Assembly (NCBI RefSeq): GCF_004770905.1
Contig: NZ_RQHT01000014.1
Span: 1,746,001 to 1,810,000, forward strand
Source of the DNA: Leptospira bandrabouensis
GTDB taxonomy: Bacteria > Spirochaetota > Leptospiria > Leptospirales > Leptospiraceae
Reading direction: 5' to 3'
DNA length: 64,000 nucleotides
The notes under the pieces were generated by a model. That model saw only the letters and a list, made by a program, of their open reading frames with translations. It searched no databases and was not told where the DNA came from. Numbering within the stretch: the first letter of the stretch is position 1; the number at the start of each line of letters is the position of its first letter. Made by a program: the position numbers and the translations under genes. This document shows positions 8,213 through 18,087 of this stretch, in pieces.

Positions 8213-8948
8213 TCCGCGTTTCAAACGAATCCTAATTAAAATCTCCGGCGAGGCTCTCGCCGGTGAGGGTGAACTTGGTATTGATACCAACAAAACATTC
8301 TCACTTGCCGGACAAATCAAAGAAGTTCATGACTTAGGTCTGGAAGTTGCTGTCGTTGTGGGCGGTGGAAATATGATCCGTGGCGAAACATTAGCAAAGT
8401 CTGGAATGGACAGAGCCACTGCCGATTATATGGGTATGCTTGGCACCATCATGAATGGTCTCGCCTTACAAGATGCATGCGAAAAACAAGGGATGTTTAC
8501 CCGAGTTCTTTCTGCCATCGAAATGAAATCCGTTGCAGAACCTTATATTCGTAGGCGTGCGGTTCGCCATTTAGAAAAAAATCGTGTCATTATTTTTGCC
8601 GGTGGAACAGGAAATCCGTATTTTACAACAGATACAACTGCGTCACTACGTGCTGTGGAAGTAGGGTGTGAAGTCATTCTGAAGGCCACAAAAGTGGACG
8701 GAGTGTACACCGCAGATCCTAAAAAAGATCCAAATGCAAAACGTTACTTGGAAGTTTCTTTTATGGAGTCCATCAAACACCGTTTAAAGGTAATGGATTC
8801 AACTGCTCTTAGTCTCTGTATGGACAATAATATGCCCATTATCGTGTTTGATATTTTTAAAGCAGGAAATTTAAGAAAATTAATCGATGGAGAACCAATT
8901 GGAACGTTAATCTCCAATTCAGAGGAAGTGATTTTAGATGGTAGATGA
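8202..8948 (+). CDS. pyrH: UMP kinase
   Basis: This enzyme converts UMP to UDP with ATP in pyrimidine synthesis. It is an amino-acid-kinase fold with KISGEAL near the N-terminus, [11 protein letters not shown] (about 47-57) and TADPKKDP in the nucleotide-binding part. The length of 248 is usual. The start is GTG at 8202, 11 nt inside tsf. Its own end overlaps frr by 11 nt, so translation is probably coupled along the operon. Confidence 0.97.
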   Translation: MGTSPRFKRILIKISGEALAGEGELGIDTNKTFSLAGQIKEVHDLGLEVAVVVGGGNMIRGETLAKSGMDRATADYMGMLGTIMNGLALQDACEKQGMFTRVLSAIEMKSVAEPYIRRRAVRHLEKNRVIIFAGGTGNPYFTTDTTASLRAVEVGCEVILKATKVDGVYTADPKKDPNAKRYLEVSFMESIKHRLKVMDSTALSLCMDNNMPIIVFDIFKAGNLRKLIDGEPIGTLISNSEEVILDGR

Positions 8949-9489
8949 AATTATAAAATCCATGCAGTCCAAAATGGATAAAACGGTTGAGGCTTTGAAA
9001 AAAGACTTCGGTACCATTCGTACGGGAAAAGCAAGTCCTATGATGGTGGAAGATGTAAGAGTGGACTATTATGGAACACTAACTCCCTTAAACCAACTTG
9101 GTAAAATTGCTTGTCCAGAACCTCGTATGATTCTCATCACTCCTTTTGAAAAAGGAATGTTGAAAGACATTGAAAAAGCAATTTTTGCTGCAAGTCTTGG
9201 ACTTACACCAAATAACGACGGTTCTAGCATTCGTATCAATATCCCTGAGTTAACAGGGGAAAGACGGAAAGAGTTGGCAAAAGTGGTCAAACAAAAGGCC
9301 GAAGAAAAAAAAGTTGCCATTCGTAATATCCGTCGTGATGCCAATGATGAATTAAAAAAACACCAAGCAGAAATGTCCCAAGATGAACTCAAAGGCCACC
9401 AAGATAAAATCCAAAAAATTACGGATTCTTATATTGCCAAATTGGGAGATTTAGAAAAGGAAAAAGAAAAAGAGATCACCACTCTTTAA
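8938..9489 (+). CDS. frr: Ribosome recycling factor
   Basis: RRF splits post-termination ribosomes together with EF-G. The sequence has the characteristic [14 protein letters not shown] (about 22-35), [11 protein letters not shown] and the C-terminal helical bundle [15 protein letters not shown]. At 183 residues it is full length. It overlaps pyrH by 11 nt and precedes uppS by 6 nt. Confidence 0.97.
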   Translation: MVDEIIKSMQSKMDKTVEALKKDFGTIRTGKASPMMVEDVRVDYYGTLTPLNQLGKIACPEPRMILITPFEKGMLKDIEKAIFAASLGLTPNNDGSSIRINIPELTGERRKELAKVVKQKAEEKKVAIRNIRRDANDELKKHQAEMSQDELKGHQDKIQKITDSYIAKLGDLEKEKEKEITTL

Positions 9490-9495
9490 TTTTCT

Positions 9496-10209
9496 ATGAA
9501 GTTGAACACAATCCCTGCCCACATTGCTGTCATCATGGACGGAAATGGAAGGTGGGCCGAAAGCCAAGGGAAAAAAAGAACCGAAGGCCATAGAGAAGGG
9601 GCGAACGCAATTGATCGCCTTTTGGATGTGGCTTTGGAATACAAAATCCCCAATATCTCCCTTTATGCTTTTTCAACAGAAAATTGGAAACGTCCAATTA
9701 CCGAAATCCAAGCCATCTTTGGTTTGTTAGTTGAGTTTATTGAAACAAGGCTTGATACCATTCATTCCAAGGGAATTCGCATCCACCACAGTGGAGCACG
9801 TAATAAACTTTCGAAAACTGTCCTTGCCAAAATTGACCATGCGATGGCGGTCACAAAAAAGAACAAAAAACTAACGGCCAACTTTTGTTTGAACTATGGT
9901 GGTCACGAAGAGATCCTGAGTAATTTTTCTAGGATCATGGCAGTGCGTAAGTCCAAAAAAGAATCTGTGGACAAACCCATTAGTCCTAAAGAATTTGAAA
10001 AATATTTGTATACATTCCCTTTGCCGCCGGTAGATTTATTGATCAGAACTGCGGGAGAACAAAGGATTTCCAATTTTCTTTTGTGGCAGAGTGCCTATGC
10101 TGAAATGTATTTCACAAATACACTTTGGCCGGACTTTGGAAGAACCTCTTTGGAGGAAGCCCTTCTTTTTTTTGATTCCCGAAAACGTAAATTTGGTGGT
10201 TTGTTATGA
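9496..10209 (+). CDS. uppS: Undecaprenyl diphosphate synthase (cis-prenyltransferase)
   Basis: It builds the C55 lipid carrier for peptidoglycan and O-antigen by adding isopentenyl units. The signature MDGNGRWAESQGKKR (catalytic Asp near residue 14), FSTENWKRP and the late RTAGEQRISNFLLWQSAYAE are all present. Length is 237. The stop overlaps the cdsA start as ATGA. It shares an operon with dxr, which supplies its precursors. Confidence 0.97.
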   Translation: MKLNTIPAHIAVIMDGNGRWAESQGKKRTEGHREGANAIDRLLDVALEYKIPNISLYAFSTENWKRPITEIQAIFGLLVEFIETRLDTIHSKGIRIHHSGARNKLSKTVLAKIDHAMAVTKKNKKLTANFCLNYGGHEEILSNFSRIMAVRKSKKESVDKPISPKEFEKYLYTFPLPPVDLLIRTAGEQRISNFLLWQSAYAEMYFTNTLWPDFGRTSLEEALLFFDSRKRKFGGLL

Positions 10210-11117
10210 GTGAGACAACACTCCGTATTCTATCTGCAATCGTACTCACTTTTGTATATGTGTTTATGATCTTCCATAGTTCCTTTTACTATTTGGAATT
10301 CTATGCCTTTGGTTGTATTACCATCTACTTGGGTTTAAAAGAATTGTATGCATTTTGCAGAAGAGAAGATTCCAAACCTTTTTTTGGAACTGGCCTTATC
10401 TTTTCCCTTTTGATATTTACTGTATACTACATTCAATTTTTAGGCCTTCAATTTGAAGTCACTCCTCCTGCTTTTGTTTTGCAACTTTCTAAGATCCTCA
10501 GAGAAGGTTTCCATCCGATTCCTTTTTTACTCGTTGCCCTTTCTCTGACCGTTTGGATTTTACAAATACTAAAACGCCCGTTAGATGGAGCTTTGTTTTC
10601 TGCAAGTGCTACTATTTTAGGACCAATCTATTTAGCAATTCCCATAGGACATTTTTTACTTCTTCTCGCTTTCCCTTTCGGTGCTTATTATATCTTTTTA
10701 GTATCTGTGATTACTTTTATGAGTGATGCCGGTGCTTATTTTGGTGGTCGTTGGTTTGGAAAACATCCTGCGGGACTCAAGATCTCTCCTAAAAAAACTT
10801 GGGAAGGCTATGTCACAGGAAATATCACTGCTGTTGTTGGTGTCCAAATTCTCAACGCCACTTGGGAACATTTCAGTGGTGTGAAGTTACCTGTGGGAGT
10901 CATTGAATCCATTATCGTTGCCTTTGTGGTATCCATTATTTCTGTGATGGGTGATTTGGCCGAGTCAGCCATGAAGCGAGATGCTAAAATCAAAGATTCA
11001 GGAAGTTTGATTCCTGGTCATGGTGGGGTTTTAGATTTAGCAGACGCCCTTTTATTTACCGTTCCTGTGATTTATTATTATTTCCTATTTAAGGGAATTC
11101 TCGGTTACGCGGTCTGA
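10206..11117 (+). CDS. cdsA: Phosphatidate cytidylyltransferase
   Basis: This integral membrane enzyme makes CDP-diacylglycerol from phosphatidate and CTP, the branch point of phospholipid synthesis. It has about eight hydrophobic segments. The C-terminal CDS motif reads SAMKRDAKIKDSGSLIPGHGG, then VLDLADAL. The family signature normally has Asp-Arg where this protein has Asp-Leu (DLAD). Otherwise the motif is intact. At 303 residues it is normal in size. It is coupled to uppS by an ATGA overlap. Confidence 0.95.
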   Translation: MSETTLRILSAIVLTFVYVFMIFHSSFYYLEFYAFGCITIYLGLKELYAFCRREDSKPFFGTGLIFSLLIFTVYYIQFLGLQFEVTPPAFVLQLSKILREGFHPIPFLLVALSLTVWILQILKRPLDGALFSASATILGPIYLAIPIGHFLLLLAFPFGAYYIFLVSVITFMSDAGAYFGGRWFGKHPAGLKISPKKTWEGYVTGNITAVVGVQILNATWEHFSGVKLPVGVIESIIVAFVVSIISVMGDLAESAMKRDAKIKDSGSLIPGHGGVLDLADALLFTVPVIYYYFLFKGILGYAV

Positions 11118-11147
11118 TTCTCAGTTCCGGATCGGTCTAAGGCTTAG

Positions 11148-12308
11148 ATGGTTGGAGTATCCGTATTAGGAATTTCTGGTTCTGTTGGCACTTCGACAGT
11201 GAAGGTACTCCGCCAATTTAGAGATTCCTTTTCTTTACGTAGTTTTTCCGTTCATTCCAATTTAGATCTTGCGAAATCACTGATGGATGAATTCTCTCCG
11301 GAAGTGATTTCGATCACCGATGCAAAGTTAGAAGGTGGTCTTGGATCCAAATACAAATCCACTACCATCCTCTACGGGGAAGATTCATTATCTGATTTAG
11401 TTCGCCTGCCTTCTGTTTCTGTGGTTGTGACTGCTGTTGTGGGTGCAAGAGGGGTAAAACCTACCATCGCCGCCATCGAAGCGGGGAAAAAAATTGCCAT
11501 CGCCAATAAAGAAACACTCGTGACCTTTGGTCCACTGATCAACCGTTTGGTGGCAAAATACAATACATTAATGGTTCCTGTGGATTCCGAACACAATGCA
11601 CTTTTTCAGTTGATAGAAAGAGAAAAAAGATCCAATATTCGCTCCATCACTCTCACTGCCTCGGGAGGAAGTTTTCGAACCCTTCCTATCGAAGAATTGG
11701 AACATGTATCCGTCAAACAGGCGCTAAACCATCCAACTTGGTCGATGGGCCCAAAAATCACTGTGGACTCTGCGGGACTGATCAACAAGGGTCTTGAAGT
11801 CATCGAAGCTCATTATTTATTTGGATTTTCTTATGACGAAATTGAAGTGGTGATCCACCCGCAATCACTGACTCACGGAATCATTGAAACCATGGACGGT
11901 GCTTGTTTGCAATACACAAGCCATCCTGATATGATTTATCCCATTGCTCATTCTTTGTTTTATCCAACACCAACACCAAAGATGCTCGTCGAAAGAAAAC
12001 CTGGGACTTGGAAGACTTTGGAATTTTTTCCTCCTGATCTAAGTCGTTATCCGGGACTTCGTTTGGCTTTCCAAGCAGGAAGGGCAGGGGGAACGGCGCC
12101 ATGTGTGTTTAACGCAGCCAATGAAGAGGCAGTTGCATTATTTTTAGAAGAAAAAATTTCTTTTACCGCCATTCCCAAGTTAATCGAATCGGCATTAAAT
12201 AAAATAGAAAATGCCTTCCCGAGTGATCTGGAAGGGTATTTAGAAAAAGATCAGAAAACACGCGAATTAATTCAAAAAGAATTTCTAAGAGGGGGAGTGA
12301 CTATATGA
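11148..12308 (+). CDS. dxr: 1-deoxy-D-xylulose 5-phosphate reductoisomerase
   Basis: This is the second step of the MEP isoprenoid pathway, NADPH-dependent formation of MEP. The N-terminal nucleotide motif is VLGISGSVGTSTVKV, followed by ANKETLV (around residue 120). Metal and substrate motifs are PVDSEHNALFQ and TASGGSFR. Length is 386, as expected. It overlaps rseP as ATGA. The companion first enzyme, dxs, is 8 kb downstream at 20423. Confidence 0.97.
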   Translation: MVGVSVLGISGSVGTSTVKVLRQFRDSFSLRSFSVHSNLDLAKSLMDEFSPEVISITDAKLEGGLGSKYKSTTILYGEDSLSDLVRLPSVSVVVTAVVGARGVKPTIAAIEAGKKIAIANKETLVTFGPLINRLVAKYNTLMVPVDSEHNALFQLIEREKRSNIRSITLTASGGSFRTLPIEELEHVSVKQALNHPTWSMGPKITVDSAGLINKGLEVIEAHYLFGFSYDEIEVVIHPQSLTHGIIETMDGACLQYTSHPDMIYPIAHSLFYPTPTPKMLVERKPGTWKTLEFFPPDLSRYPGLRLAFQAGRAGGTAPCVFNAANEEAVALFLEEKISFTAIPKLIESALNKIENAFPSDLEGYLEKDQKTRELIQKEFLRGGVTI

Positions 12309-14011
12309 TCATCATGATATTCGGGGCCGTATTCATGTTAGCGGTTTCTATTTTTATCCATGAGTTGGGGCACCTCTTATGTGGAAAGTTAGTCGGAGTG
12401 GAAGCTCGGATTTTTTCTCTTGGTTACGGCAAGGGGATTTGGAAAAAAAGAATTGGGAAAACCATCTACCAAATCACGGCCATTCCGATTGGAGGATATG
12501 TTCTTTTTCGTGGGGATGACTATTCTAAAAATAAAAAACCAAGACAAGGGGATTTACTTTCCACACCTCCACTTCGAAGAATGATTCCAGTGCTTGGTGG
12601 ACCATTCGCTAATTTGGTGTTAGGTTTTATTTTACTTTTTATTTTAGAACTTTCGGGAGATAGTCCTTCTTCCAATCGAATTTTTATCGAAGATGCCAAC
12701 AAGGTTTCGAGTCCTGCTTACACCGCGGGCCTTCGCACTGGGGATCAAATTGTTTCCATTAATGGAAAACCTACAGAAAGTTTTGAAGATATTTTTACCA
12801 ATGTGAGTTTGACCACGGGTGATCCAATCGAAGTTTCTTATAAACGGGAAGACGTAGTTAAAACCGTACAAATTGTACCGAATCTATATTCTGCGGGTGG
12901 ACATCCCACCATTGGAGTGATGCCATTTGGAGAAAGAAGGGTTGTGGCAACCTTTACTTACGGAGAACAACTGAGCCACTTTATGGCAAATATTCTGGAT
13001 CGTGAAGACAAATCTTCTGCGTATTTCCAAGAAAAAATCGAAGAAAGAAAAGATGAAATCCCGGAAGAACTTTTAAAACAAAGAGAGATCCAAGAAAGAG
13101 AAAAATCCCTTCGTAGGCGTGCCTTATCCTTTTTGAAAGATGGGGATATGATTTTGCAAGTGGCTGGTGTGGATGTGCATACCGTTCCTGAATTGCAAAC
13201 GGAGCTTGGAAAACACCAGGGGAAAACCATTCCTGTTGTTGTGGAAAGAAAAACATACCCGCTCCTCACCCCTTGGGCGACTGAAACTGTAACAATTCAA
13301 ATTCCTGTGTTAGGTGCCAATGTATTTGAATTTTGGGATATCAGACATCCTAAATTTCCCGAACTAGGAATTCCATACTTCCGATTGGATAGTTATGATG
13401 CTGAAATTGAAAATCGCCTTTCTAATTTAAAGATAGAAGATAAAACCTTCGACAAAGCCGATGCAATCAGCGAATACTTAAAACAATCATCGGGTAGAAA
13501 AGATATCTGGATTGGGAATATGAAATATTCCGCTGATGTCAATTTAAAACCCATTGGGCTTCTCGGATTTCGTGCTTCGATGAAATTTGAAGCAGAGAAA
13601 TTACAAAAAGAAACAACCGTCTATTCTTCGTTTGTGGGTGCTTCTTCAAAAGTGTATGAAAATGTATCCACTACCTTAAAAGGGATAGGGATGTTATTTT
13701 CTGGACTTCTATCTCCAAAAGAGAATTTATCTGGTCCCATTGGGATTGTACAAATTGCAGGAATTAGTTTGGAATATGGTTGGGTGACTTATCTTGACTT
13801 TGTTGCAAAAATTTCCTTAGCGCTTATGGTGATGAATTTATTGCCGATTCCTATGGCTGACGGCGGACATATTGTTCTTTATGCTTATGAAGCCATTACA
13901 GGTAGACCACTCCCAAGAAAAGCAATCGAAGCTATCTTTCGATTGGGATTTTTCTTTCTCATTGGACTTGGACTTTATGTTTCGTTCAATGATGTGATGC
14001 GTATTTTTTAA
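12305..14011 (+). CDS. rseP: Site-2 membrane metalloprotease, RseP family
   Basis: This intramembrane zinc protease cleaves membrane-bound substrates such as anti-sigma factors. The zinc motif HELGH is at residues 19-23, and the second metal/fold motif NLLPIPMADGG is at 511-521. PDZ-like segments occur near 142-160 and 275-320. At 568 residues it is about 120 longer than E. coli RseP. Extra charged sequence (around 235-270) and a long region before the last helices account for this. It is coupled to dxr by an ATGA overlap, the usual uppS-cdsA-dxr-rseP-proS order. Confidence 0.93.
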   Translation: MIIMIFGAVFMLAVSIFIHELGHLLCGKLVGVEARIFSLGYGKGIWKKRIGKTIYQITAIPIGGYVLFRGDDYSKNKKPRQGDLLSTPPLRRMIPVLGGPFANLVLGFILLFILELSGDSPSSNRIFIEDANKVSSPAYTAGLRTGDQIVSINGKPTESFEDIFTNVSLTTGDPIEVSYKREDVVKTVQIVPNLYSAGGHPTIGVMPFGERRVVATFTYGEQLSHFMANILDREDKSSAYFQEKIEERKDEIPEELLKQREIQEREKSLRRRALSFLKDGDMILQVAGVDVHTVPELQTELGKHQGKTIPVVVERKTYPLLTPWATETVTIQIPVLGANVFEFWDIRHPKFPELGIPYFRLDSYDAEIENRLSNLKIEDKTFDKADAISEYLKQSSGRKDIWIGNMKYSADVNLKPIGLLGFRASMKFEAEKLQKETTVYSSFVGASSKVYENVSTTLKGIGMLFSGLLSPKENLSGPIGIVQIAGISLEYGWVTYLDFVAKISLALMVMNLLPIPMADGGHIVLYAYEAITGRPLPRKAIEAIFRLGFFFLIGLGLYVSFNDVMRIF

Positions 14012-14055
14012 TTTTTGAACCGTTTAGTTTTATATAAGTAAAAGAGAAAAGATCG

Positions 14056-15816
14056 ATGAAAGCTAGTTCCTATTTGATTCCTACTGCAAAAGAAGATCCA
14101 CAAGATGCAGTTGTCGCTTCCCATAAACTGATGACAAGGGCGGGACTCATTCGTAAATCCGCAGCCGGATTGTATTCTTATCTTCCTCTCGGGTTAAGAG
14201 TTCTAAAAAAAATTGAAGGCATTGTTCGTTCTGAGATGGATCGGGCAGGCGGTTTGGAATTCCAACTTCCCATTTTAACTCCGAGTGAAATTTGGAAAGA
14301 GTCTGGCCGTTGGGATAAAATGGGAAAAGAAATGTTTCGTTTGAAGGATCGTCATGACAATGAAAGTTGCCTTGGCCCCACTCATGAAGAATCTTTTTGC
14401 GTGCTCGTGAAACCAATGGTTCGTTCTTATAAAGATCTACCGATCAACGTCTACCAAATTCATACAAAGTTTAGAGATGAAATTCGTCCAAGGTTCGGAG
14501 TGATTCGTTCTCGTGAATTTACAATGAAGGATGCATATTCGTTTCATTTAGATGATGAGTCTTTGGACAAAACCTATCAGACGATGCGTAAAACTTACCG
14601 AAGGATTTTTGCGGGGATGGGTCTTTCTACAATCCCAGTACAAGCAGACTCTGGAAATATGGGTGGGTCTGCGTCAGAGGAATTTATGGTAGTGTCACCG
14701 ATTGGAGAAGAAACACTTACGATTTGTCCTTCTTGCCAATATTCGGGGAATATTGAAAAAACTCCTGTGATTCGAAATGCTGCACTAGCAAAACAAGCGT
14801 TTGCTGGAAATGATAAGATTCATACTCCATCCAAAAAATCAATTTCAGAAGTTGCTGATTTTTTAAAGACAAAGGAAGAAAACCTCCTAAAGGCAGTTGC
14901 TTTGTGGGCGGACGGAACCTACGTCTTAGTCTTTTTAGAAGGTGACCGCGAACTCAATGAAAACAAACTAAAAAATCATTTGGGTTGCAATGAACTAAGA
15001 CCGATGGGTCCGGCGGAAATGGAAAAACTTGGGCTTGTTCCTGGGTTCATCGGACCTGGATTTCCAAAATCAGAATCACTCAAAATCATCATTGATTCTC
15101 TCATCGATTGGAATTTTGGATATGTTTCCGGTGCGAACGAAGTAGATTACCATATAGCAGGGGTCAGTCTCCTTGACTTTTTCAAAGAAGAGGAAGTGAC
15201 AAAAATCGACGTATCACAATCTAAAGTAGGAGACCCTTGTCCTAACTGTGGAACTGGTCTCACTGCGGAAAAAGGAATCGAAGTAGGTCATATCTTTAAG
15301 TTAGGCCAAAAGTATTCCAAAGCATTTGATATTACTGTTTTAAATGATAAAGGAAAGGCCACCACAACGACTATGGGTTGTTATGGGATTGGTGTAAATC
15401 GTTGTATGGCCACTGTCATCGAACAATGTAATGACGATAAAGGGATTTTTTGGCCAGTCTCCATCGCCCCGTTTACTGTTTGTTTGGTGAGCATTGCCAA
15501 AAATCCGGACGACATTGCCAAAATTGAATCCATCTACAAAGCACTAGTTGCGGCTGGCATTGAAGTTCTTTGGGATGATCGCGACCTGGGACCAGGTTTT
15601 AAGTTCAAAGATTCCGAACTCATTGGTTTTCCCATCCGACTCACACTAGGAAAAGGATTTTTGGAAAAGGGTGAGATTACCATCCTTGACCGAAAATCGA
15701 TGGCAGAAGAGACCATCAGCTTCACAACCAATGAAGATTTGGTAGGAAGGTTACAAAACCAAATCAAAACATTACATTCTGCCCTCCAAGCCGAAGTGGA
15801 ACGCGCGGGAACATGA
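14056..15816 (+). CDS. proS: Prolyl-tRNA synthetase (bacterial type with editing domain)
   Basis: It charges tRNA-Pro. Class II motifs are evident: ESGRWDKMGKEMFRLKDR, LGPTHEE (about 107-113), and motif 3 in TTTMGCYGIGVNRCMAT. An inserted YbaK-type editing domain occupies about 225-390 and would hydrolyse mischarged Ala-tRNA. The C-terminal anticodon-binding domain starts at about 470. The length of 586 is typical. It follows rseP by 44 nt. Confidence 0.97.
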   Translation: MKASSYLIPTAKEDPQDAVVASHKLMTRAGLIRKSAAGLYSYLPLGLRVLKKIEGIVRSEMDRAGGLEFQLPILTPSEIWKESGRWDKMGKEMFRLKDRHDNESCLGPTHEESFCVLVKPMVRSYKDLPINVYQIHTKFRDEIRPRFGVIRSREFTMKDAYSFHLDDESLDKTYQTMRKTYRRIFAGMGLSTIPVQADSGNMGGSASEEFMVVSPIGEETLTICPSCQYSGNIEKTPVIRNAALAKQAFAGNDKIHTPSKKSISEVADFLKTKEENLLKAVALWADGTYVLVFLEGDRELNENKLKNHLGCNELRPMGPAEMEKLGLVPGFIGPGFPKSESLKIIIDSLIDWNFGYVSGANEVDYHIAGVSLLDFFKEEEVTKIDVSQSKVGDPCPNCGTGLTAEKGIEVGHIFKLGQKYSKAFDITVLNDKGKATTTTMGCYGIGVNRCMATVIEQCNDDKGIFWPVSIAPFTVCLVSIAKNPDDIAKIESIYKALVAAGIEVLWDDRDLGPGFKFKDSELIGFPIRLTLGKGFLEKGEITILDRKSMAEETISFTTNEDLVGRLQNQIKTLHSALQAEVERAGT

Positions 15817-15892
15817 ACTTCTTTCGATTTTTTCGTTAAAATCGGGAGAAGCGATGGTAAGAATGAGAGGGTTGTGATAGAAGGAAGCCATT

Positions 15893-15961
15893 GGGTGGCG
15901 GGTCTAGTTCCCCACCCTGAATTCAGGGCGGGGAGATTGTACCCAAAAACCCCCGCCCCCC
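15893..15961. repeat. GC-rich compound inverted repeat upstream of trpB
   Basis: An inner 26-nt palindrome centred on GAATTC (15909-15934, one mismatch) is flanked by outer arms. GGGTGGCGGG (15893-15902) faces CCCGCCCCCC (15952-15961), complementary at 9 of 10 positions. The whole can fold into a branched structure. It lies between proS and trpB, has no U-run, and looks like a REP-type element rather than a simple terminator. Confidence 0.55.
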
Positions 15962-16009
15962 ACAAAAGAAGCAGTTTTCATATTCCCCCATTCCCGTATC
16001 TTGGGATAT

Positions 16010-17200
16010 ATGGGCAAAAACCTACCTGGATATTTTGGTGAATTCGGTGGCCGTTACTCTCCTGAGATTCTAACGGAAGCATTAGAAGAACTTGAATCCA
16101 CCTATCAAAAGTTAAAGAAAAGTAAAAAGTTCAAAAAAGAACTCGAATACTACTTAAAGAACTACGTCGGAAGACCTAGTCCTCTGACTTATGCAGAACG
16201 TCTCACCAAACTATGGGGAGGTGCTAGGATTTGGCTCAAACGCGAAGATTTAAATCATACAGGTGCTCATAAAATTAATAATGCCATCGGTCAGGCACTG
16301 ATCGCTCGTTTTATGGGGAAAAAAAGAATCATTGCAGAAACAGGTGCTGGCCAACATGGCCTTGCGACAGCTACCGTGGGCGCAATGTTTGGAATGGAAA
16401 CCATCATTTACATGGGTGCTGTCGATGTAGAAAGACAAAATCTCAATGCAAAAAAGATAGAGATGTTAGGTGCAAAAATTCTTCCAGTCACTGCGGGGGA
16501 AGCCACACTCAAAGAAGCTACGAGTGAAGCTATGAGAGACTGGGCCCTGAATGTATCCACAACTCATTACATTGTTGGGTCCGCGATTGGACCACATCCT
16601 TTCCCAACCATTGTTCGTGACTTCCAATCTTTTATTGGAACTGAGGCAAGAGCAGAGTTTAAAAAACGAAATCATAAACTTCCGAATGCCATCGTGGCTT
16701 GTGTGGGTGGTGGATCGAATTCCATAGGAATGTTCCATGCATTTTTAAAAGACAAACAAGTTGCCATTTATGGGGCGGAAGCTGGCGGACTTGGTTCAAA
16801 ACCAGGAGAACATTCGGCAACTTTGACATACGGGAAAACTGGATTTTTACATGGTACAAAAACCTTAATCATCCAAGATGAGTTTGGACAAATTGTACCG
16901 GCACATTCTGTATCTGCAGGACTTGATTATCCGGGGGTAGGACCAGAACATGCTCACCTGTCCCAAACTGGAAGAGTGGATTACCGAATGGTGACAGATG
17001 AACAAGCGTTAGATTCTTTTTTGGAAGTTACTCGTGTGGAAGGAATCATTCCTGCCCTGGAAACAGCTCATGCTTTTCATGTGGCACGGGACGTGGCAAA
17101 GGATTTGGGTAAGAAAAAGGATCTCATCATTTGTCTTTCTGGTCGGGGCGATAAAGATGTAACGGAAGTTTTGCGACTCTTAGGTGAAAGAAGTAAATGA
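16010..17200 (+). CDS. trpB: Tryptophan synthase beta subunit
   Basis: This PLP enzyme joins indole and serine to give tryptophan. It starts with NLPGYFGEFGGRYSPE. The PLP lysine lies in HTGAHKINNAIGQ, with ETGAGQHGLATA and the phosphate-binding GGGSNSIG downstream. I prefer the ATG at 16010, which gives 396 residues and the conserved N-terminus. An in-frame TTG three codons upstream is the alternative. It is coupled to trpA by an ATGA overlap. The other trp genes are not in the window. Confidence 0.97.
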   Translation: MGKNLPGYFGEFGGRYSPEILTEALEELESTYQKLKKSKKFKKELEYYLKNYVGRPSPLTYAERLTKLWGGARIWLKREDLNHTGAHKINNAIGQALIARFMGKKRIIAETGAGQHGLATATVGAMFGMETIIYMGAVDVERQNLNAKKIEMLGAKILPVTAGEATLKEATSEAMRDWALNVSTTHYIVGSAIGPHPFPTIVRDFQSFIGTEARAEFKKRNHKLPNAIVACVGGGSNSIGMFHAFLKDKQVAIYGAEAGGLGSKPGEHSATLTYGKTGFLHGTKTLIIQDEFGQIVPAHSVSAGLDYPGVGPEHAHLSQTGRVDYRMVTDEQALDSFLEVTRVEGIIPALETAHAFHVARDVAKDLGKKKDLIICLSGRGDKDVTEVLRLLGERSK

Positions 17201-17997
17201 GTAAAATAAAATCTTTATTTGATAGTAGAAGTTTTAAGTCAGCATTTATCCCTTATTTTACCTTAGGGGATCCAAACTATAATGACTCTATTGAATTTGG
17301 AAAAACCATTTTAGACAACGGAGCTGATATTTTAGAACTGGGAATTCCTTTTTCTGATCCGGTCGCAGATGGCCCGGTCATCCAAAGGGCAGTGGCTCGT
17401 TCATTAAAAAATCCCTTTTCTTTTGAGGAAATCTTCCGAGTCACAAAAGCCATCCATGACCACAAACCAGAAACTCCACTTGTCTATCTTACTTACTTCA
17501 ATCCCATTTACCATTGTGGGATTAGCAAGTTTTTGGACCGAGCCAAGGAATCAGGAATTGTGGGACTTGTGATTCCTGACTTACCTTTTGATACAGAAGA
17601 AAGTGAAATTTTGTTTCAGGAATTAAAAGTTCGGGATATGGATCTCATCCATTTGGTCACTCCTGCCTCTGAAAAAAAGAGAATCCAAGCCCTTTCCAAA
17701 ACTTCCTCGGGGTTTATTTACTATGTAACTTCTTTTGGAGTGACGGGAGAAAGAAGGGAGTTTTCTGTCGATTTAAAAGAAAGAATCAAGTTTTTGAAAG
17801 ATACCATCCAATTGCCAATTTGTGCAGGATTTGGAATTTCCACTCCAGAACAATCCAACCAAATTTCACAGTATGCGGACGGAATCATCATTGGTTCAGC
17901 GATCCAAAGGATCATTGAAGAAAACGGGTCAGACCGTACAAAAGCGGTTTTAGCATTGGCGGATTATATTTCTAAGATTAGGGCATCCATTTCCTAA
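17197..17997 (+). CDS. trpA: Tryptophan synthase alpha subunit
   Basis: It cleaves indole-3-glycerol phosphate to indole, which is passed to TrpB. This is a TIM-barrel protein of 266 residues. It has the catalytic Glu in LELGIPFSDPVADGP (about 48-62), the barrel strand GLVIPDLPFDTEE, the VTSFGVTGERRE loop and GFGISTPEQ near the C-terminus. It overlaps trpB by 4 nt. Confidence 0.96.
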   Translation: MSKIKSLFDSRSFKSAFIPYFTLGDPNYNDSIEFGKTILDNGADILELGIPFSDPVADGPVIQRAVARSLKNPFSFEEIFRVTKAIHDHKPETPLVYLTYFNPIYHCGISKFLDRAKESGIVGLVIPDLPFDTEESEILFQELKVRDMDLIHLVTPASEKKRIQALSKTSSGFIYYVTSFGVTGERREFSVDLKERIKFLKDTIQLPICAGFGISTPEQSNQISQYADGIIIGSAIQRIIEENGSDRTKAVLALADYISKIRASIS

Positions 17998-18087
17998 ATT
18001 TTTTTCCTATATCCCCCAAAAACATTTGAGTCTCTTTAAAAATTCCGGGAAAATGGTCGGAAATTCCCAAACGAATAAAGAGGCTCT

